DNA from: Larix kaempferi
Lineage: Eukaryota > Streptophyta > Pinopsida > Pinales > Pinaceae
Reading direction: 5' to 3'
DNA length: 64,000 nt
Assembly (NCBI GenBank): GCA_027924585.1
Contig: BSBM01000068.1
Coordinates: 8,600,501 to 8,664,500 of the forward strand
In this document: one piece after another, positions 22,795-33,843 of the stretch
Layout of the letters: every line of letters begins with the position of its first letter
Position numbering within the stretch: position 1 is the first letter of the stretch
Notes under the pieces: model-generated
Database searches by the model: none
Told to the model about the DNA's origin: nothing
What the model saw: only the letters and a program-made list of their open reading frames with translations
Translations under genes and position numbers: made by a program

Positions 22795-25155
22795 GATGCC
22801 CCCTAATGTGTGAGGTCAGAGACTGACGCTATGATGGCCGAAATACATTATAAATCTCAGAAGTGGAGTGATGGAGACACAAGTGGAAAGAGTAGCTCAC
22901 TCGTCATAATACAATAGTATCCCTGAATACATGTTGGTAGTACAACAATCTAATATAATGGCCATGAATAGGCAGTACATAGAGAATATATGTCATAAGT
23001 GATCATAGCCATGATCCCTCTACAGTAAGATGTGGTCTCCTGCAAAAAAGGAAACAACTGGTGCAAACTAGAAGTACAAACTGCTGATATCTGAGAGGTG
23101 ATATCTCAGATGTAAAGTCAAAGTTATAGGTAGCATACTGAATACCACTATCACCTGGGGTGTTCTACACAAGTCTTCGATGGTGCAAGTCCCATCAAGT
23201 GAATAAAGGAGTTGAGGTCGAACCTGATGTGACATCGTCTAATTACCGGTCAATGATGAATACCATTAACAGACGCGAGATAACCCACCAATAATGAAAA
23301 TGGGCATCAAGGCACAAAGCACAATCATTGGAGTGTGAATAGATGAGTTTAATTCGAACACTAGGATGAATCCATCGATCAGGGGACATTGATGTATTCC
23401 CAAAACTGTCGATGGCAAGAGAACCTGCTACTAACGACTGCAAGCCTCAAGGTACTCAACCGAACTCTAAGCCTCAAGTCCCGGAATAAATGGGTTGAAG
23501 TCGACGGAATGAGACTCACTGGAAGGAGGGCATTAAGGCATCCCCCATAAACTAGAACGACGCACCAGCTATGCTGAAAGATTTGGAAGAACTCAGGTGA
23601 AATAGACTGACTCAATAAGGATGGCCGACATGCAATAGTCGAGAGATCTAAGGAGTGGCCGACTCTGCGTTTAGGACTTCCTTTGAACAAGAGCATGAGC
23701 AGATGGATAGACTCAGGCAGCATAGACTTGACTTTGCAATGTAGGAGGCATTATAAAGGGCTCCATAATGACTGGAAACTTAACCAATCGGTGGAGAAAA
23801 CTGAGAAACAAGTATAGCTCCTAAGGTCCAACTATAGTCCCGACTCATAATGTATGGAGTGGAATGAATGCTCTATTCAAAGGCGACAAAACAACTGCCA
23901 ACAAGAAGTAGTAACCATAATCCTGTCTGGCTTTTTAGAATATTTGATTTTTTTGGTCTTTTTCATATTTGGTGAAAGCTTGAAAAAGAATAAAATTGCT
24001 TATAGTACAACAAGTGAGGGAATGAGTGTCAAATAGCGAGCAGACTAGTTCCAAGCAGTGGAACAAACCTATGATGAATGCAAGGAAGTGCATGAAGGAT
24101 GTGGACACTCGGGGGGTGTGTTCCCTTAGGGTCAGAAGGTCATCAAATTGTGAAGGGAAAATATAAGCTCTGCAGGGCTCGACAGGGAAAAGTGCTCAGG
24201 CACCAGGCTAACAATTGAGTAAGCGGGAGCCGGCACAAGGCTCAAGTAGCAAGCAGGATGATGCAATGCAATCACAACATGATATAACTGAGGGGAGTCC
24301 TTAAGGGAGATGGCCAACATAAGACAAAGTAGAGTATGAGTCTTTATTGCAACGTCATGGTGTAACTACAAAGGACTCCCAATCCTCAGGACAAACAACA
24401 GCATGGGAACCAGAATGCACAAAGGTGTTCTAACTAGGGTACCCATGTTCGGAAAAGCCCTACCGACACATAATGACACTTCTATAGCAGTGTGAAGGTT
24501 CTATGTCAATTAAGAAGTGGGGTCGCACCTAGGGTTTATGAAAGTGGTCAAAAGGTCAAATGCATAATTCATGTGGAAATGGCATCTAACCGATATGCCA
24601 GGTGTGAAACGTACCTGCCGTAGGTGTGAAATGGTCCAAAACAACTTTCGCTGAAGAAATCTGATTAAAAATTCTACTCCATGACATTATATTAGTCCAT
24701 AACGACATCAAATGGTAAAAACTATAGACAAGTGGGTCTTGAAAATTATAAATAGTAATAAAAATTTACAATTTACAATTCATTTTTACTATTCACCCAT
24801 TTGGAGCTTTGTGGTTAGTTTTCACCTGAAAGTTCAGTTGCCGAATCTGGGAGCTACAAGCGTACGTTCATCAAACTGTTCAAAGCAGGTTGGTAGTCTC
24901 ATCTATACCTTTAATTTCATTGCATTCATTTTAGTTTTTAGCGGTGGGATTTTTAGTTTGGCCAAGCCCTACATGGCTTCAGTGCTACCCTCGGGCTATT
25001 ACTATGAGGGTCGTGGGTAGGGCATGATACTCGCAGTCAATGCACAGGTTGACCATGGGTACCCGCCCCTGTATACAAATTAGCCCGCAGGTACGGCCGT
25101 GAAGTTTATTTTGCAAAAGAAATTGACTAAAATCCTTTCTTTTTCTCACTCCGGG
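22795..25155. other. element E 3' non-coding region
   Basis: About 2.4 kb between the polypurine tract and the antisense gene. No domain was recognised on either strand. 'aattataaatagtaataaa' at about 24745 on plus is a TATA-like element about 0.4 kb upstream of the antisense gene and could belong to its promoter (inference). Confidence 0.5.
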
Positions 25156-26430
25156 ATGGTTCTAGAGTGGAGGGAGAGGGAGCATGATCAAGTAGATGAG
25201 GCTGTGCACAACGATGTGCAAGCACAACAAACATTGCAAGCATGTGGGTTATAGAAAATCTGGAGTATAGGGGGTTTGAGGGCCCAAAACCTACTACTAT
25301 GTCGCTTGATAGATTATTGGGATGTTGATGCACAGAACTTCAGTCTCAATGGGAAAATCCTCACATTGGAAGTGGAAGACATCTACTTCATTACCGGTTT
25401 GTCTCGTCGAGGTGAGGTGGCCAGTCTTCGGTCTTGTACTATGGGTGTTAGGATCACCGTCCTTGATTACATAGCGCGGTATTGTCCCGCAAACACACGA
25501 GCGGTGGGAAGTCATGTGACCATCAATGCCATAGTAGATCTGAGCATGAAGATCATTGTGGCTACCTTAGTGTGGATAACGGGTTCAAAATCTCTCCACT
25601 AGGAATCCAGGCTAGTGATGTTCTATGCATCACAATGCATGTAGCCTATAGTATTTGATTGGTGTACCACACTATTGGGGTCTATGAAGACCCAACTGAT
25701 AGAATGCAAAGAAGGGAGGTCAAAAAACTTTGGGTATGGCAGTATCTTGTGCAGCTTCTTCTTTGAGAGAGTTCCGGGGCTTAGTCCGAGGGTGGATGTC
25801 CCTCCTCATAGTCTCTGCGATCCAGCCCTGACCCGATGGGATGAGATCTTGACATGACAGGGTGGTGGCTGCTTGGCATCACCATATACTAAGGAGTTCT
25901 TCCACTGGTGGGACTGACAGGTCATTGCCATAGAGGACTATCCCTATGTAGGGATAGACTTCTGCCAGGATCGGGACATGCCACTCCCACCAGACGCAGC
26001 GTTCGGAGACATTTGTGAGTACTCTTTTTAGGTTTTTGTGTATTAAATTTTTATGGATTTTTTATTATAGATGTAAATGCAAAAATATTTTTGGTGGTAG
26101 TATCATATGCTAATGTTTGACTGTTTGCTCGCAGACAAGGGACCAATGAGACCTGATGGCTTCCTGAGACATGGTCGCCAGGGCAGGGGTGATGAGGCAG
26201 GTGGTGCTACAGCAGAGAGCACTCTACAGACCTTGCGGTGCAACCTATCACGGATGATTGCCAGGGTTCCACAGATAGAGGTGGCGCGACTACCTGAGGC
26301 TATGCAGCGGCAAGTAGTGGGTGTTCCGGGTGATTGGGTGCGGCTACTGCAGCGGGTAGCCAATGCAGTTCATTATTTCTATGATACACATCCTTTCGGG
26401 GCAGCAGCTAGGCCTCCTTGTAGGCAGTAG
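25156..26430 (+). pseudogene. element E antisense extra gene, plant-mobile-domain-like, with probable intron
   Basis: The plus strand, antisense to E's pol, encodes L-L-L-C-R-L-I-D-Y-W-D and L-T-L-E-V-E-D-I-Y-F-I-T-G-L-S-R-R-G-E-V. This pattern resembles plant mobile domain (PMD) proteins. The frame continues, with a handful of stops, to F-G-D-I at 26013. A GTGAGT donor (26015) and a TTTGCTCGCAG acceptor (ending 26134) define a 120-bp AT-rich intron with TGCTAAT as branch-site candidate and in-frame stops. Splicing makes a Tyr codon across the junction and continues K-G-P-M-R-P-D-G-F-L-R-H to the TAG at 26428. Antisense extra ORFs with PMD similarity are known in Tat elements. An intron in the antisense gene would survive retrotransposition. 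Confidence 0.7.
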
Positions 26431-26699
26431 ATATCCTAGGATCTCATTTTTGTATCGATATGTATATTTTTGAGGGCTACGGGATCTAGTTTTGTATGAC
26501 ACTACCATTTTTGGACATATTATAAAAAACTTTGGTTCTCCAGTTCTACTATGTGTGTGTATGTACAAATGTATGAATGTCTTCTTACTTGTGTGCTTCA
26601 TGGTGAATGTGACAAAAGCCAATCTAATACATAGTTAGCGTATGAATCAGATATATGATTTAACACTTCTCGGAACATGTATGTATGTAATTGAAACAA
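26431..26699. other. spacer between antisense gene and second RNase H
   Basis: The 3' ends of the plus-strand antisense gene and the minus-strand pol polyprotein converge here. No domain is seen. Confidence 0.5.
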
Positions 26700-27010
26700 A
26701 ATTTCGTTCCAAGAGTCTTACCCTTAGTAATTTCCATAGTAGCGTAGGATCTCGCACACGGTACTGCCCATTCAGCTGAGACACAACTAGTTGTGAATCT
26801 AGGCAGACTTCTAAAGACTAGATACCATGCGAAATAACATCTTGAAGTAGCTCAATGATGGCACTATACTCAGCCACATTGTTAGATGTAGGACTGAGAC
26901 AAGCACCTCATGAGGACACAACTAGGTGGTCAGGTGAGAAAATAACCCAGGCAACAGAAGCAAGCTACTGCGTATGATGGCTAGCACCATCGGTGAACCC
27001 TAAGAACGCA
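26700..27010 (-). pseudogene. element E second RNase H (archaeal-type, RVT_3-like)
   Basis: Downstream of integrase in the sense direction, the minus strand encodes F-T-D-G-A-S-H, A-W-V-I-F-S-P-D, N-N-V-A-E-Y-S-A-I-I-E-L-L, C-L-D-S-Q-L-V-V-S-Q-L-N-G-Q-Y and V-R-D-P-T-L-L. The three acidic catalytic positions (Asp in T-D-G, Glu in A-E-Y, Asp in L-D-S) are all retained. Three in-frame stops interrupt it. Tat-lineage elements are known to have captured such a second RNase H next to integrase. This copy contrasts with the element's own retroviral-type RNase H, which has lost catalytic Asp residues. Confidence 0.82.
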
Positions 27011-27140
27011 GGAAACTTAGCTGATAGTTGTCAATCAATACGGAAGCTAATCAATAGACCTGAAAACCAAAAAGCAAGCTAAACTATGTACAGAAACAAC
27101 TATACAATAGTATACAAAAGTATTAGCCTAAACCAGAGGT

Positions 27141-28210
27141 TCAAGTGTAATACCGCTTAAGGTAGAGCCCATTTCTAGGCTCCTTCAAGATAGTCCCCTC
27201 ATAGTCTTCTAATTGATAGGCTCCTTTTTCCAGGACACGCCTCACGATGTAAGGACCATGCCACATGGGGTTAAACTTTCCTGCCCCCAGGGGTTCTTTA
27301 GCTTGGTCATATAAGAGGATCAAGTCACCTTCACCATACTGTTGGGGACGGATAGACCTATCATACTGAACCTTAACACGATGCTTGTTAGTATGTATAG
27401 CCACGGTGGCATCTCGACGTTGCTCGTCAAGTTGCTCAAGGTGGATTAAACGTTGCTTAAGACCTGTCGTATTAGGGAGGAGCTATATGGACATTTTAAG
27501 TGAAGGGATCTCGCATTCAATCTGTAAAAGTGACTCCACACCGTGAACTAGCTGAAAAGGTGAGAACCCGATGGTAGTCTTGACTACAGTTCTATATGCC
27601 CACAAAGCAGGATATAACATGATGTGCCAGTTGGTCTTGCTTTACTGGATGGTCCGTTGGAGAATGGTCTTCAAAGACTTATTAACTGCTTCAACTTGAC
27701 CATTCACTTGGGGATAATAAGAAGATGAGTGTTATTGACGAAACCCAAGCTTAAGAGAGAAATCCTCCATCATCTTGTTTTGAAAGTGATTGCCATGGTC
27801 AGTGACAATCTCTTTCGGGATACCGAACCGAGTGATAATTTGATTGAACATGAAATGGGTTGCTATAGCACCATCGGCTTTAATGGTAGGCATGGCCTCA
27901 ACCCATTTGGAAAAGTAGTCCACGACCACTATGATATGGTGATGCCCCCCCCCAGCCAAAGTTGGTTTGCAATCCATGAAATCCACCCCCCACTTGGTGA
28001 AGGGACCGACGGAGACGACCGGATGAAGGGGCGCTGGATGCGAGCGTATGTTATGAGAAAACACCTAGCAAGGGTGACATCTCTTCACAGCACTAACACA
28101 GTCCTTAAAGATGGAAGGCCAAAAATAACCAGCTCGCATAATACATTGGGCTATAGCAAGCCCGGATAAGTGACCGTCACACGCCCCAGCATGGAAATCA
28201 TTAAGCACCC
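27141..28210 (-). pseudogene. element E integrase
   Basis: Minus strand. A zinc-binding HHCC remnant (F-H-A-G-A-C-D-G-H and C-x5-R-C-H-P-C) lies at about 28050-28210. The core has W-G-V-D-F-M-D-C, I-V-T-D-H-G-N-H-F and N-G-Q-V-E-A-V-N-K, so the D-D-E triad is visible. G-D-L-I-L-L-Y-D and M-W-H-G-P-Y-I-V-R-R-V-L-E-K-G-A-Y form the C-terminal domain, ending at TGA/TAA near 27141. It would insert the cDNA. Stops fall after G-F-R-Q and within the 27.4-27.7 kb stretch. Confidence 0.88.
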
Positions 28211-28319
28211 GCTTCGCTTCTTCATGAGTTAAGCAACAACGGAGAATAGAATCCTTTCCTCAGTGATACAAAGTATCACTGACGATAGTATAATATTTAG
28301 CGTGATGTTTCACATGCCA

Positions 28320-28920
28320 TCACTCGTCTCGTGAATAATGCAGAGGAAACTTCAAAGTTTGGAGATATACAATGACATCCCCATACCAAGGGTCCTCGGG
28401 CGAGATAAGAAATAAGTGCTCATCCATAATGGAATATTCATGAATGATATCCTCATCAAGCCTCGGAAGGTCCGACATAATCTCAGCAAACACCAACGAT
28501 TTCACCGATTTCGCCGAAGCAAAATCGAGATCGAACTCCTAAAGGATAACAATCCATTTATTGTAATTCCCCCCGATAAGGCATCGTGATAGCATGAACT
28601 GAAACGGATTGATATGCACAACAACTGTGGTTGTTCTAAGCAAAATGTAATGTCGTAACCATTGGACTGAATGAACAGTCGCAAGTGCCATATTTTCCAC
28701 AAGAGTATATCTTAGCTCAGCATTTACTAGATTTTGACTAAGGTAATAGATGACATGCTCGACAAGTGCGTCATCAACCTGAACCAAGACCATGCCAATC
28801 GTCTCTTGAGATGCGGCCACGTAAAGAATAAAGTCTCGTGCAAAGTCTGGTAGACTAAGTACAGGGGCCGATACCAAAGCTTTCTTAAGGGTGTCAAAAG
28901 ACTGCTGGGCTCGCTCATCC
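28320..28920 (-). pseudogene. element E retroviral-type RNase H, catalytic residues lost
   Basis: Minus strand, directly after RT: V-L-S-L-P-D-F-A-R-D-F-I-L-Y-V-A-A-S, V-Q-W-L-R-H-Y-I-L and V-V-H-I-N-P-F-Q-F. Gypsy RNase H normally has V-D-A-S and (T/A)-D-x-N-P-F/H-x-A-L. The first Asp is Ala and the later Asp is His here, while the Glu in L-V-E-N-M-A-L-A remains. A linker with S-L-V-F-A-E-I-M-S-D-L-P-R follows toward integrase. The losses could reflect lineage-level degeneration or simple decay of this copy. Confidence 0.8.
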
Positions 28921-30254
28921 TAGATAAAGAGTGTGTCTTTCTTCAATAAGTGCGTGAAACCTTTGGTAAGATTAGCATAATTGACTACGAAATGGCGTAG
29001 AAAAGTGGCTCTCCTTTGGAGGCTCTGAAGTTGTAACAAATTGCGCAGAGGAGGCAACCGAAGTATTGCCTCAACTTTAAGAGGATCGACTCTAATACCC
29101 TCTTTCGAAACTATGAAGCCCAAAAGGTGACCCATCCTTACAGCAAAGATGCATTTGTTAGGATTCAATCGAATCTTGTATCATATACATCGTTCGATAA
29201 TCATGCGGAGGTGCTTGGGGTGGTCCATCCTCTTGCGAGAATCGTCGGCAAGGTCATCCAAGAAAACCTCCATAATCATTTTAAGATCGTGAAAGGCGTA
29301 GGTCATGGCACGTTGAAATGTAGCTTCGACATTCTTAAGGCTGAAGGGTATTTTCCGATATGCAAACGTTACCCAAGGACAAATGAAAGTTGTCTTATGT
29401 TGGTCCTCGAGTTTGATTTGAATCTGGTTATATCTGGAAAAGCCGTCCATGAAGGAAAGAATCTCGCTTCCGACGCAAGCATCCAAGATTTGATCTATGA
29501 ATGGTGTGGGGAAGTTGTCTTTCGGACATGCACGGTTCAAATCTCTAAAATCGGTGCATACACGGATCGTTCCCTGCTTCTTATCCATAGGAACGGGGTT
29601 TAACACCCATTCGGTAAGGGGAATAGGGTAGATGAAACCAGCTTTGAGCAGTTTCTCCACCTCTGCCTTGATAGTGGCTGCTTTTCTAGGGTTCACAGCA
29701 TGTAAGCGTTGTTGAACCGGTTTAGCGTTGGGCTACGTTCTAATATCATGTTCAACAATGTGGGGGTCTATTCCTGGCATCTCCTCATATGACCAGGTGA
29801 AATATTCCCAGAATTCTGTAAACAATTCAGTGTAAATAGCAATTTCCTAAGGAGTGCAATCGTCACCAATGTAGACATTCTCAACCTTTCCGGGAGTATG
29901 AGAGATATTGATCGACGTAGTTGGGGAAATGTTAGCCATATTCCCTTCCCTAAAAACATCATGCGACTCCAAAAGATCCACAGGGTAACCAACCATCTCT
30001 GCTAGAGTCATCATAAACTCTTCTCTTTCGGCGAGCTCGAGGTTGGGAAGGAAATAAGAGCGATGGTGCATATCTTCCCAAGGCCTCTCACTACCACACA
30101 TGGCCTCCATAATAGCTTCATCAAAATGCAAAGTATCATCAAGGCAATCGTGTGAACAAGACGAGTTGGCTACGCAAACTGGAAGCGTAATGGGATCTTC
30201 CTCGACTATCTGAGAAGAAGAGAGATCCGGCTCTGCAATGGCTTGTTGAATATG
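28921..30254 (-). pseudogene. element E reverse transcriptase and preceding linker
   Basis: Minus strand. The linker (29890-30254) is acidic. RT starts near 29750 with P-V-Q-Q-R-L-H, then A-A-T-I-K-A-E-V-E-K-L-L-K-A-G-F-I-Y-P-I. R-V-C-T-D-F-R-D-L-N-R-A-C-P-K-D-N-F-P is followed by L-S-F-M-D-G-F-S-R-Y-N-Q-I, I-P-F-S-L-K-N and V-F-L-D-D-L-A, so the catalytic L-D-D box is intact. Then come L-N-P-N-K-C-I-F and G-F-I-V-S-K-E-G-I. Two stops are seen near 29180 and 28920, so the frame is fairly well kept. Confidence 0.9.
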
Positions 30255-31525
30255 CTAGTAAGCAAGCTCAGCTACAGACAGTGGAATAGACATCCTGATA
30301 TGCGTAATGTTTCCAGACGCGGAACTCGTGGACGGTAAAGTCCATGGATCATCAAAATAGGAAGTCTGGAATGACATATTATGCGAAGGAGGATACGCAT
30401 CGTCAGTAATGGTTCTAATAAAATCCACAGGTGTGGCAAAATCATACATTCCCATCAATGAAGGGTACATGCCAACACCCATGTTCCCAGTTTCCGGCTG
30501 AGAATGAGTAACCTGCGGGACTATGAATCCCGTGGATGCTGTGGAAGAGGAGTTAACGAAATCCAGTTGATCGATGGTCACAATCTTGCCTTCGTGAGGA
30601 AAGAAGATAACTCTGAATACAGTGGATGCGACAGCTTTCATGGCATACATCCAATTCTGACCCAGTAAAAGGTTGTAGTCGATAGGTGCATCAACCACCT
30701 TGACTTCAATAGGCACAGATTTACTTCCTAAGGAGACAAGAAGGGAAGGGATAATTCCATGCGGCTTAAATGACAGACCGTCGAATGTAGTGAGCGTGGT
30801 TTTAGACGCGAGTAGGGGAGGAGAGCCAAGAGATTTCCAACAAGATAACGACATTACTGATGCGGAAGCACCTTCGTCAACCATCGTACGTTTGAAAAAA
30901 TTATGAAGGCACGCCACCTGGATTTGAAAAGCCACATGGTAGGGTAAGCAAGGTTGGACATCAGTAGTGTCAAACTTGATAACAATGGGACTTCCCCTGT
31001 CCTGAACTCCTAATGCACTCAAAAGGACATGCTTCTGAGAAGGACAGGCTTGCAAGACTTCAAGAGCCGACATGGCACACGGAGTTTGGCCCAAATATTG
31101 CACGATGGAGTAGTTATGGGTGGCTCGAGCATTAGGATTATGCGTAGAGCGCTTAAGAACACCTTTCGGTATCCGTGGCATATTCAAGCATGCAAGGAAC
31201 AGGAGCTGAGGCTGGAAAGCTTGATTATAAGCTCCCATAAAAGGTTGGTTGAACGGAACCAAATTATAAGATGGACCAAAAGCTTGACCATGAGGATTAA
31301 ACTGCAGATAATGAGGACCTGACGGACCATAAGCTTGCCCATGGCCATAGGATTGATAACCTTCTCCTGCCTGACCCATTTGAGAGTAAGCAGGTATATA
31401 CATGTTTTGGCCACCATATTGGGGTGGGTTGTACTGGTGGCCAGCACCAACTGTGTTGTAGTAAGGGTTTCCACCATGAGTATGGGGCATATACGTACTA
31501 TTCAGAGCGGGAACTATGTTGTAAT
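30255..31525 (-). pseudogene. element E gag C-terminus and aspartic protease
   Basis: Minus strand, open for more than 400 codons. The N-terminal part is a Gly/Tyr/Gln/Pro-rich low-complexity tail of gag (31200-31500). The protease reads M-V-D-E-G-A-S-A-S-V-M-S at about 30880, L-T-T-F-D-G near 30790 and D-A-P-I-D-Y-N-L-L-L-G-Q-N-W near 30650-30690. D-E-G-A-S replaces the usual D-T-G-A/S and is typical of this Tat group by my recollection. The capsid part is absent: upstream the frame runs straight into the LTR remnant at 31526, which marks a deletion junction. Confidence 0.85.
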
Positions 31526-31649
31526 GATGCAGCAAGCGTACAAGGGAAAAATAGTGTCTGAAGGATATAAAATGCTTCTGAGTCAGTGGAATGGATCCTC
31601 TAGGCCAAAGAATGTTGATTGTCACAAGGTGGAAGATTACGTTGTAACA
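31526..31649 (-). repeat. element E truncated 5' LTR (sense)
   Basis: About 124 bp, matching the inner end of the left LTR (22665-22794), with the shared words 'tgatgca(a/g)caagcgtacaag' and 'gtggaagattacgttgtaaca'. It abuts the gag tail directly. The remaining ~800 bp of this LTR, the PBS and the first part of gag are missing. Confidence 0.8.
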
Positions 31650-32084
31650 AGAGTTGTCGTCGCGACATTCAAAGATTTTATGCATAATTTCTTAGAAGCT
31701 TACTTTGATGACTGGACTGTGTTTGGATTGCTGAAGAACCATTGCACGAACCTCAGAATGCTGCTGGAAAAGTGTAGACAGCATCAGATTTCCTTGAAGT
31801 TAAAGAAGTGTGTTTTTTGTGTCCCCTATGGGATCCTGCTGGGACACATCGTCTGTAAACAGGGCTTGATGGTTGATCCTGCAAAGATCACCATCATTCT
31901 AAAGTTGCCAATGCCAAATTCAGTCAAGCAGCTGCGCACTACATTGGGGCATACTAGGTATTACAAGAAGTTTATAAAGGGTTATGCACAGATAACCGCA
32001 GCAATGGCGAAGCTGCTGAAGAAAGATGCACCGTTCATCTGGAATGCAGAGTGTTAGTAGGGTTTTGACACCATGAAATAAAAA
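31650..32084 (+). pseudogene. element B reverse transcriptase, second part
   Basis: Resumes B's RT after E: V-V-V-A-T-F-K-D-F-M-H-N-F-L, Y-F-D-D-W-T-V-F-G (the Y-x-D-D active site intact), L-K-K-C-V-F-C-V-P-Y-G-I-L-L-G-H-I-V and L-R-T-T-L-G-H-T-R-Y-Y-K-K-F-I. TAGs at about 32055-32060 interrupt the junction to RNase H. The first five bases repeat B sequence at 21863-21867 as the TSD of E. Confidence 0.9.
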
Positions 32085-32656
32085 ATGGTCACCGTGCCAA
32101 TCCTAGTTTTTCCAGACTGTGAGAAGCCATTTCACGTTCATGTTGATGCATCATGCATAGCACTGGGGGTTGTCTTAGCCCAACTAGGAGAGGGTGGTAT
32201 TGACCATCCCATCGCATTTTCGAGCAGGAAGCTCTCATCTGCAGAAAATAGTTATACCAATATGGAGAGAGAAGGCCTCGCTATGGTCTATGCACTGCAG
32301 AAGTTCAGGCACTACTTGCTTGGTGTGAACTTCTTTATGTTCACTGACCATTCTGCTTTAAAATACCTGGTTAATAAGCCAATGTTAGGGGGGGAAATAT
32401 GCAAATGGATGTTACTCTTCCAAGAGTATGACTTTGAGATAGTAGTTAAACCTGGTAGGTTGAACTTGGGACCTGATCATCTATCAAGAATTGAGTCAGG
32501 AGAAGAGCCCACCAACCTTGAAGACAATCTACCGGACGCACAGTTGTTTGCAATCCAAATAGCCGATGAACATTACAAAGACATCATAGATTTCTTGACC
32601 ACTGGATTAGCACCTATAGAATTCACTACGCAGCAAAAGAAGCAATTGGTAGTGTG
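32085..32656 (+). pseudogene. element B RNase H
   Basis: Open for 190 codons. H-V-H-V-D-A-S-C-I-A-L-G-V-V-L-A-Q, M-E-R-E-G-L-A-M-V-Y-A-L-Q-K-F-R-H-Y-L and T-D-H-S-A-L-K-Y-L retain the D-E-D residues. The connection to integrase includes D-H-L-S-R-I-E-S-G-E-E-P. It degrades the RNA strand of the RNA/DNA hybrid. It is one of the best preserved domains in B. Confidence 0.9.
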
Positions 32657-33843
32657 AGCAGCATACTTCACCATTATCACAGGTCAGTTATACAAACTAG
32701 GATCATATGAAGTACTACGCAAATGTGTATTAGAGCATGAAAAGCTGTTCATATTGGCTGATGCACACTCAGGAGCAGCAGGAGGTCACTATGTAGGAAG
32801 GGCCACTACGCATAAGATATTGCGCCAGGGATATGGTAGCCTACAATTCATAAGGACTCAAAGGAACATTGCCAGAACTGTGATGTGTGTTAGAGGACAG
32901 GAAGGCCATCGCGTAGAGATGAAATGCCATTGAATCCACAACTGACATTACAGGCATTTGAGAAATGGGTAATTGATTTTGTAGGACCTATAAACCCACC
33001 GAGAAAAAGAACTGGTGAAAGGTACTTTATTACTGCAACTGATTACCTCACCAGATGGGCAGAAGTGAAGCCAGTGAAGGACTATAGCACAGGTATTGCT
33101 GCACAGTTCATTTTTGAAGACATCCTTACAAGGTTTGGATGCCCTAAGATTCTTATGAGTGACCAGGGCACTCACTTTTTGAACAGGACCATTGAGACAT
33201 TGATAGAGGAGTTCCGCATCCATCATCAACGCAGTATGCCTTATCATCCACAAGCAAATGGAATTGTTGAAGCATTCAATAAAGTACTGGAGAAGGCGCT
33301 AACTAAGGTATGCAATGTGAATCAGGATGACTAGGACCTATGCATTCCCGCAGTGTTATGGGCATACAGGACCACATGCAAGAAGTTGACTGGCCATACA
33401 CCCTTTAGGTTGGCCTATGGGCAGGAAGCCATAATGCCGATGGAGTACATTGTTCCCAGTTTGAGAATAACAGCCTTTACAGGCATGGTAGATCGCGACA
33501 CGCTAGAAGAAATACTCTTACACTTGGTTGGTCTAGAGGAGGATCGCTTCATCACAGGATTTCACCAACAAGTGCAGAAGGAAAGGGAAAAAGCATAGCA
33601 TGATCGCCACATCAAGAACAAGTCTTTTCAGGTAGGTGATCTAGTCCTTTTGTATGATAGCAAGTTTATGAAATTTTCTGGAAAGTTTAAAATGCATTGG
33701 CTTGGCCCATACACTATTGTACATGTTACTAATGGTGGCACAGCTCAGTTAGCCACATTAGCAGGAGATAACTTGCCTGGCTTAGTTAATGGCAGTAGAC
33801 TAAAACCTTATCGGGATAGTCTTGCTTCGCAGAACCTCTGCTG
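32657..33843 (+). pseudogene. element B integrase
   Basis: The HHCC region lies at 32760-32920 (A-G-G-H-Y-V-G, then H-C-Q-N-C-D-V-C after a one-base frameshift near 32833). The catalytic core has [15 protein letters not shown] and [10 protein letters not shown], so D-D-E is present. V-L-W-A-Y-R-T-T and the C-terminal W-L-G-P-Y-T-I-V-H-V-T-N-G-G-T-A-Q-L follow, ending N-G-S-R-L-K-P-Y-R-D and a TGA at 33841. TAG stops replace expected Trp or Gln in several places. Confidence 0.9.

Larger units (their letters stand above)
21868..31649 (-). mobile_element. element E: Tat-like Ty3/gypsy element, minus strand, 5' end deleted
   Basis: Plus-strand ends TGTGTTGGAG...GTAACA, flanked by exact 5-bp TSD agagt (21863-21867, 31650-31654) inside B's RT. 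The sense direction is minus: gag-end/protease (30.3-31.5 kb), RT, RNase H, integrase, second RNase H, a long 3' region with an antisense gene, PPT and 927-bp 3' LTR. The sense 5' LTR survives only as about 125 bp, so the rest of that LTR, the PBS and the N-terminal gag have been deleted. The second RNase H and antisense extra gene are Tat-lineage traits. Confidence 0.9.

Noticed and set aside
31335-32057. Plus-strand 240-codon frame as a separate gene
   Set aside because: Its first part lies in E (antisense gag and LTR remnant) and its second part is B's RT; the frame merely crosses the E-B junction.
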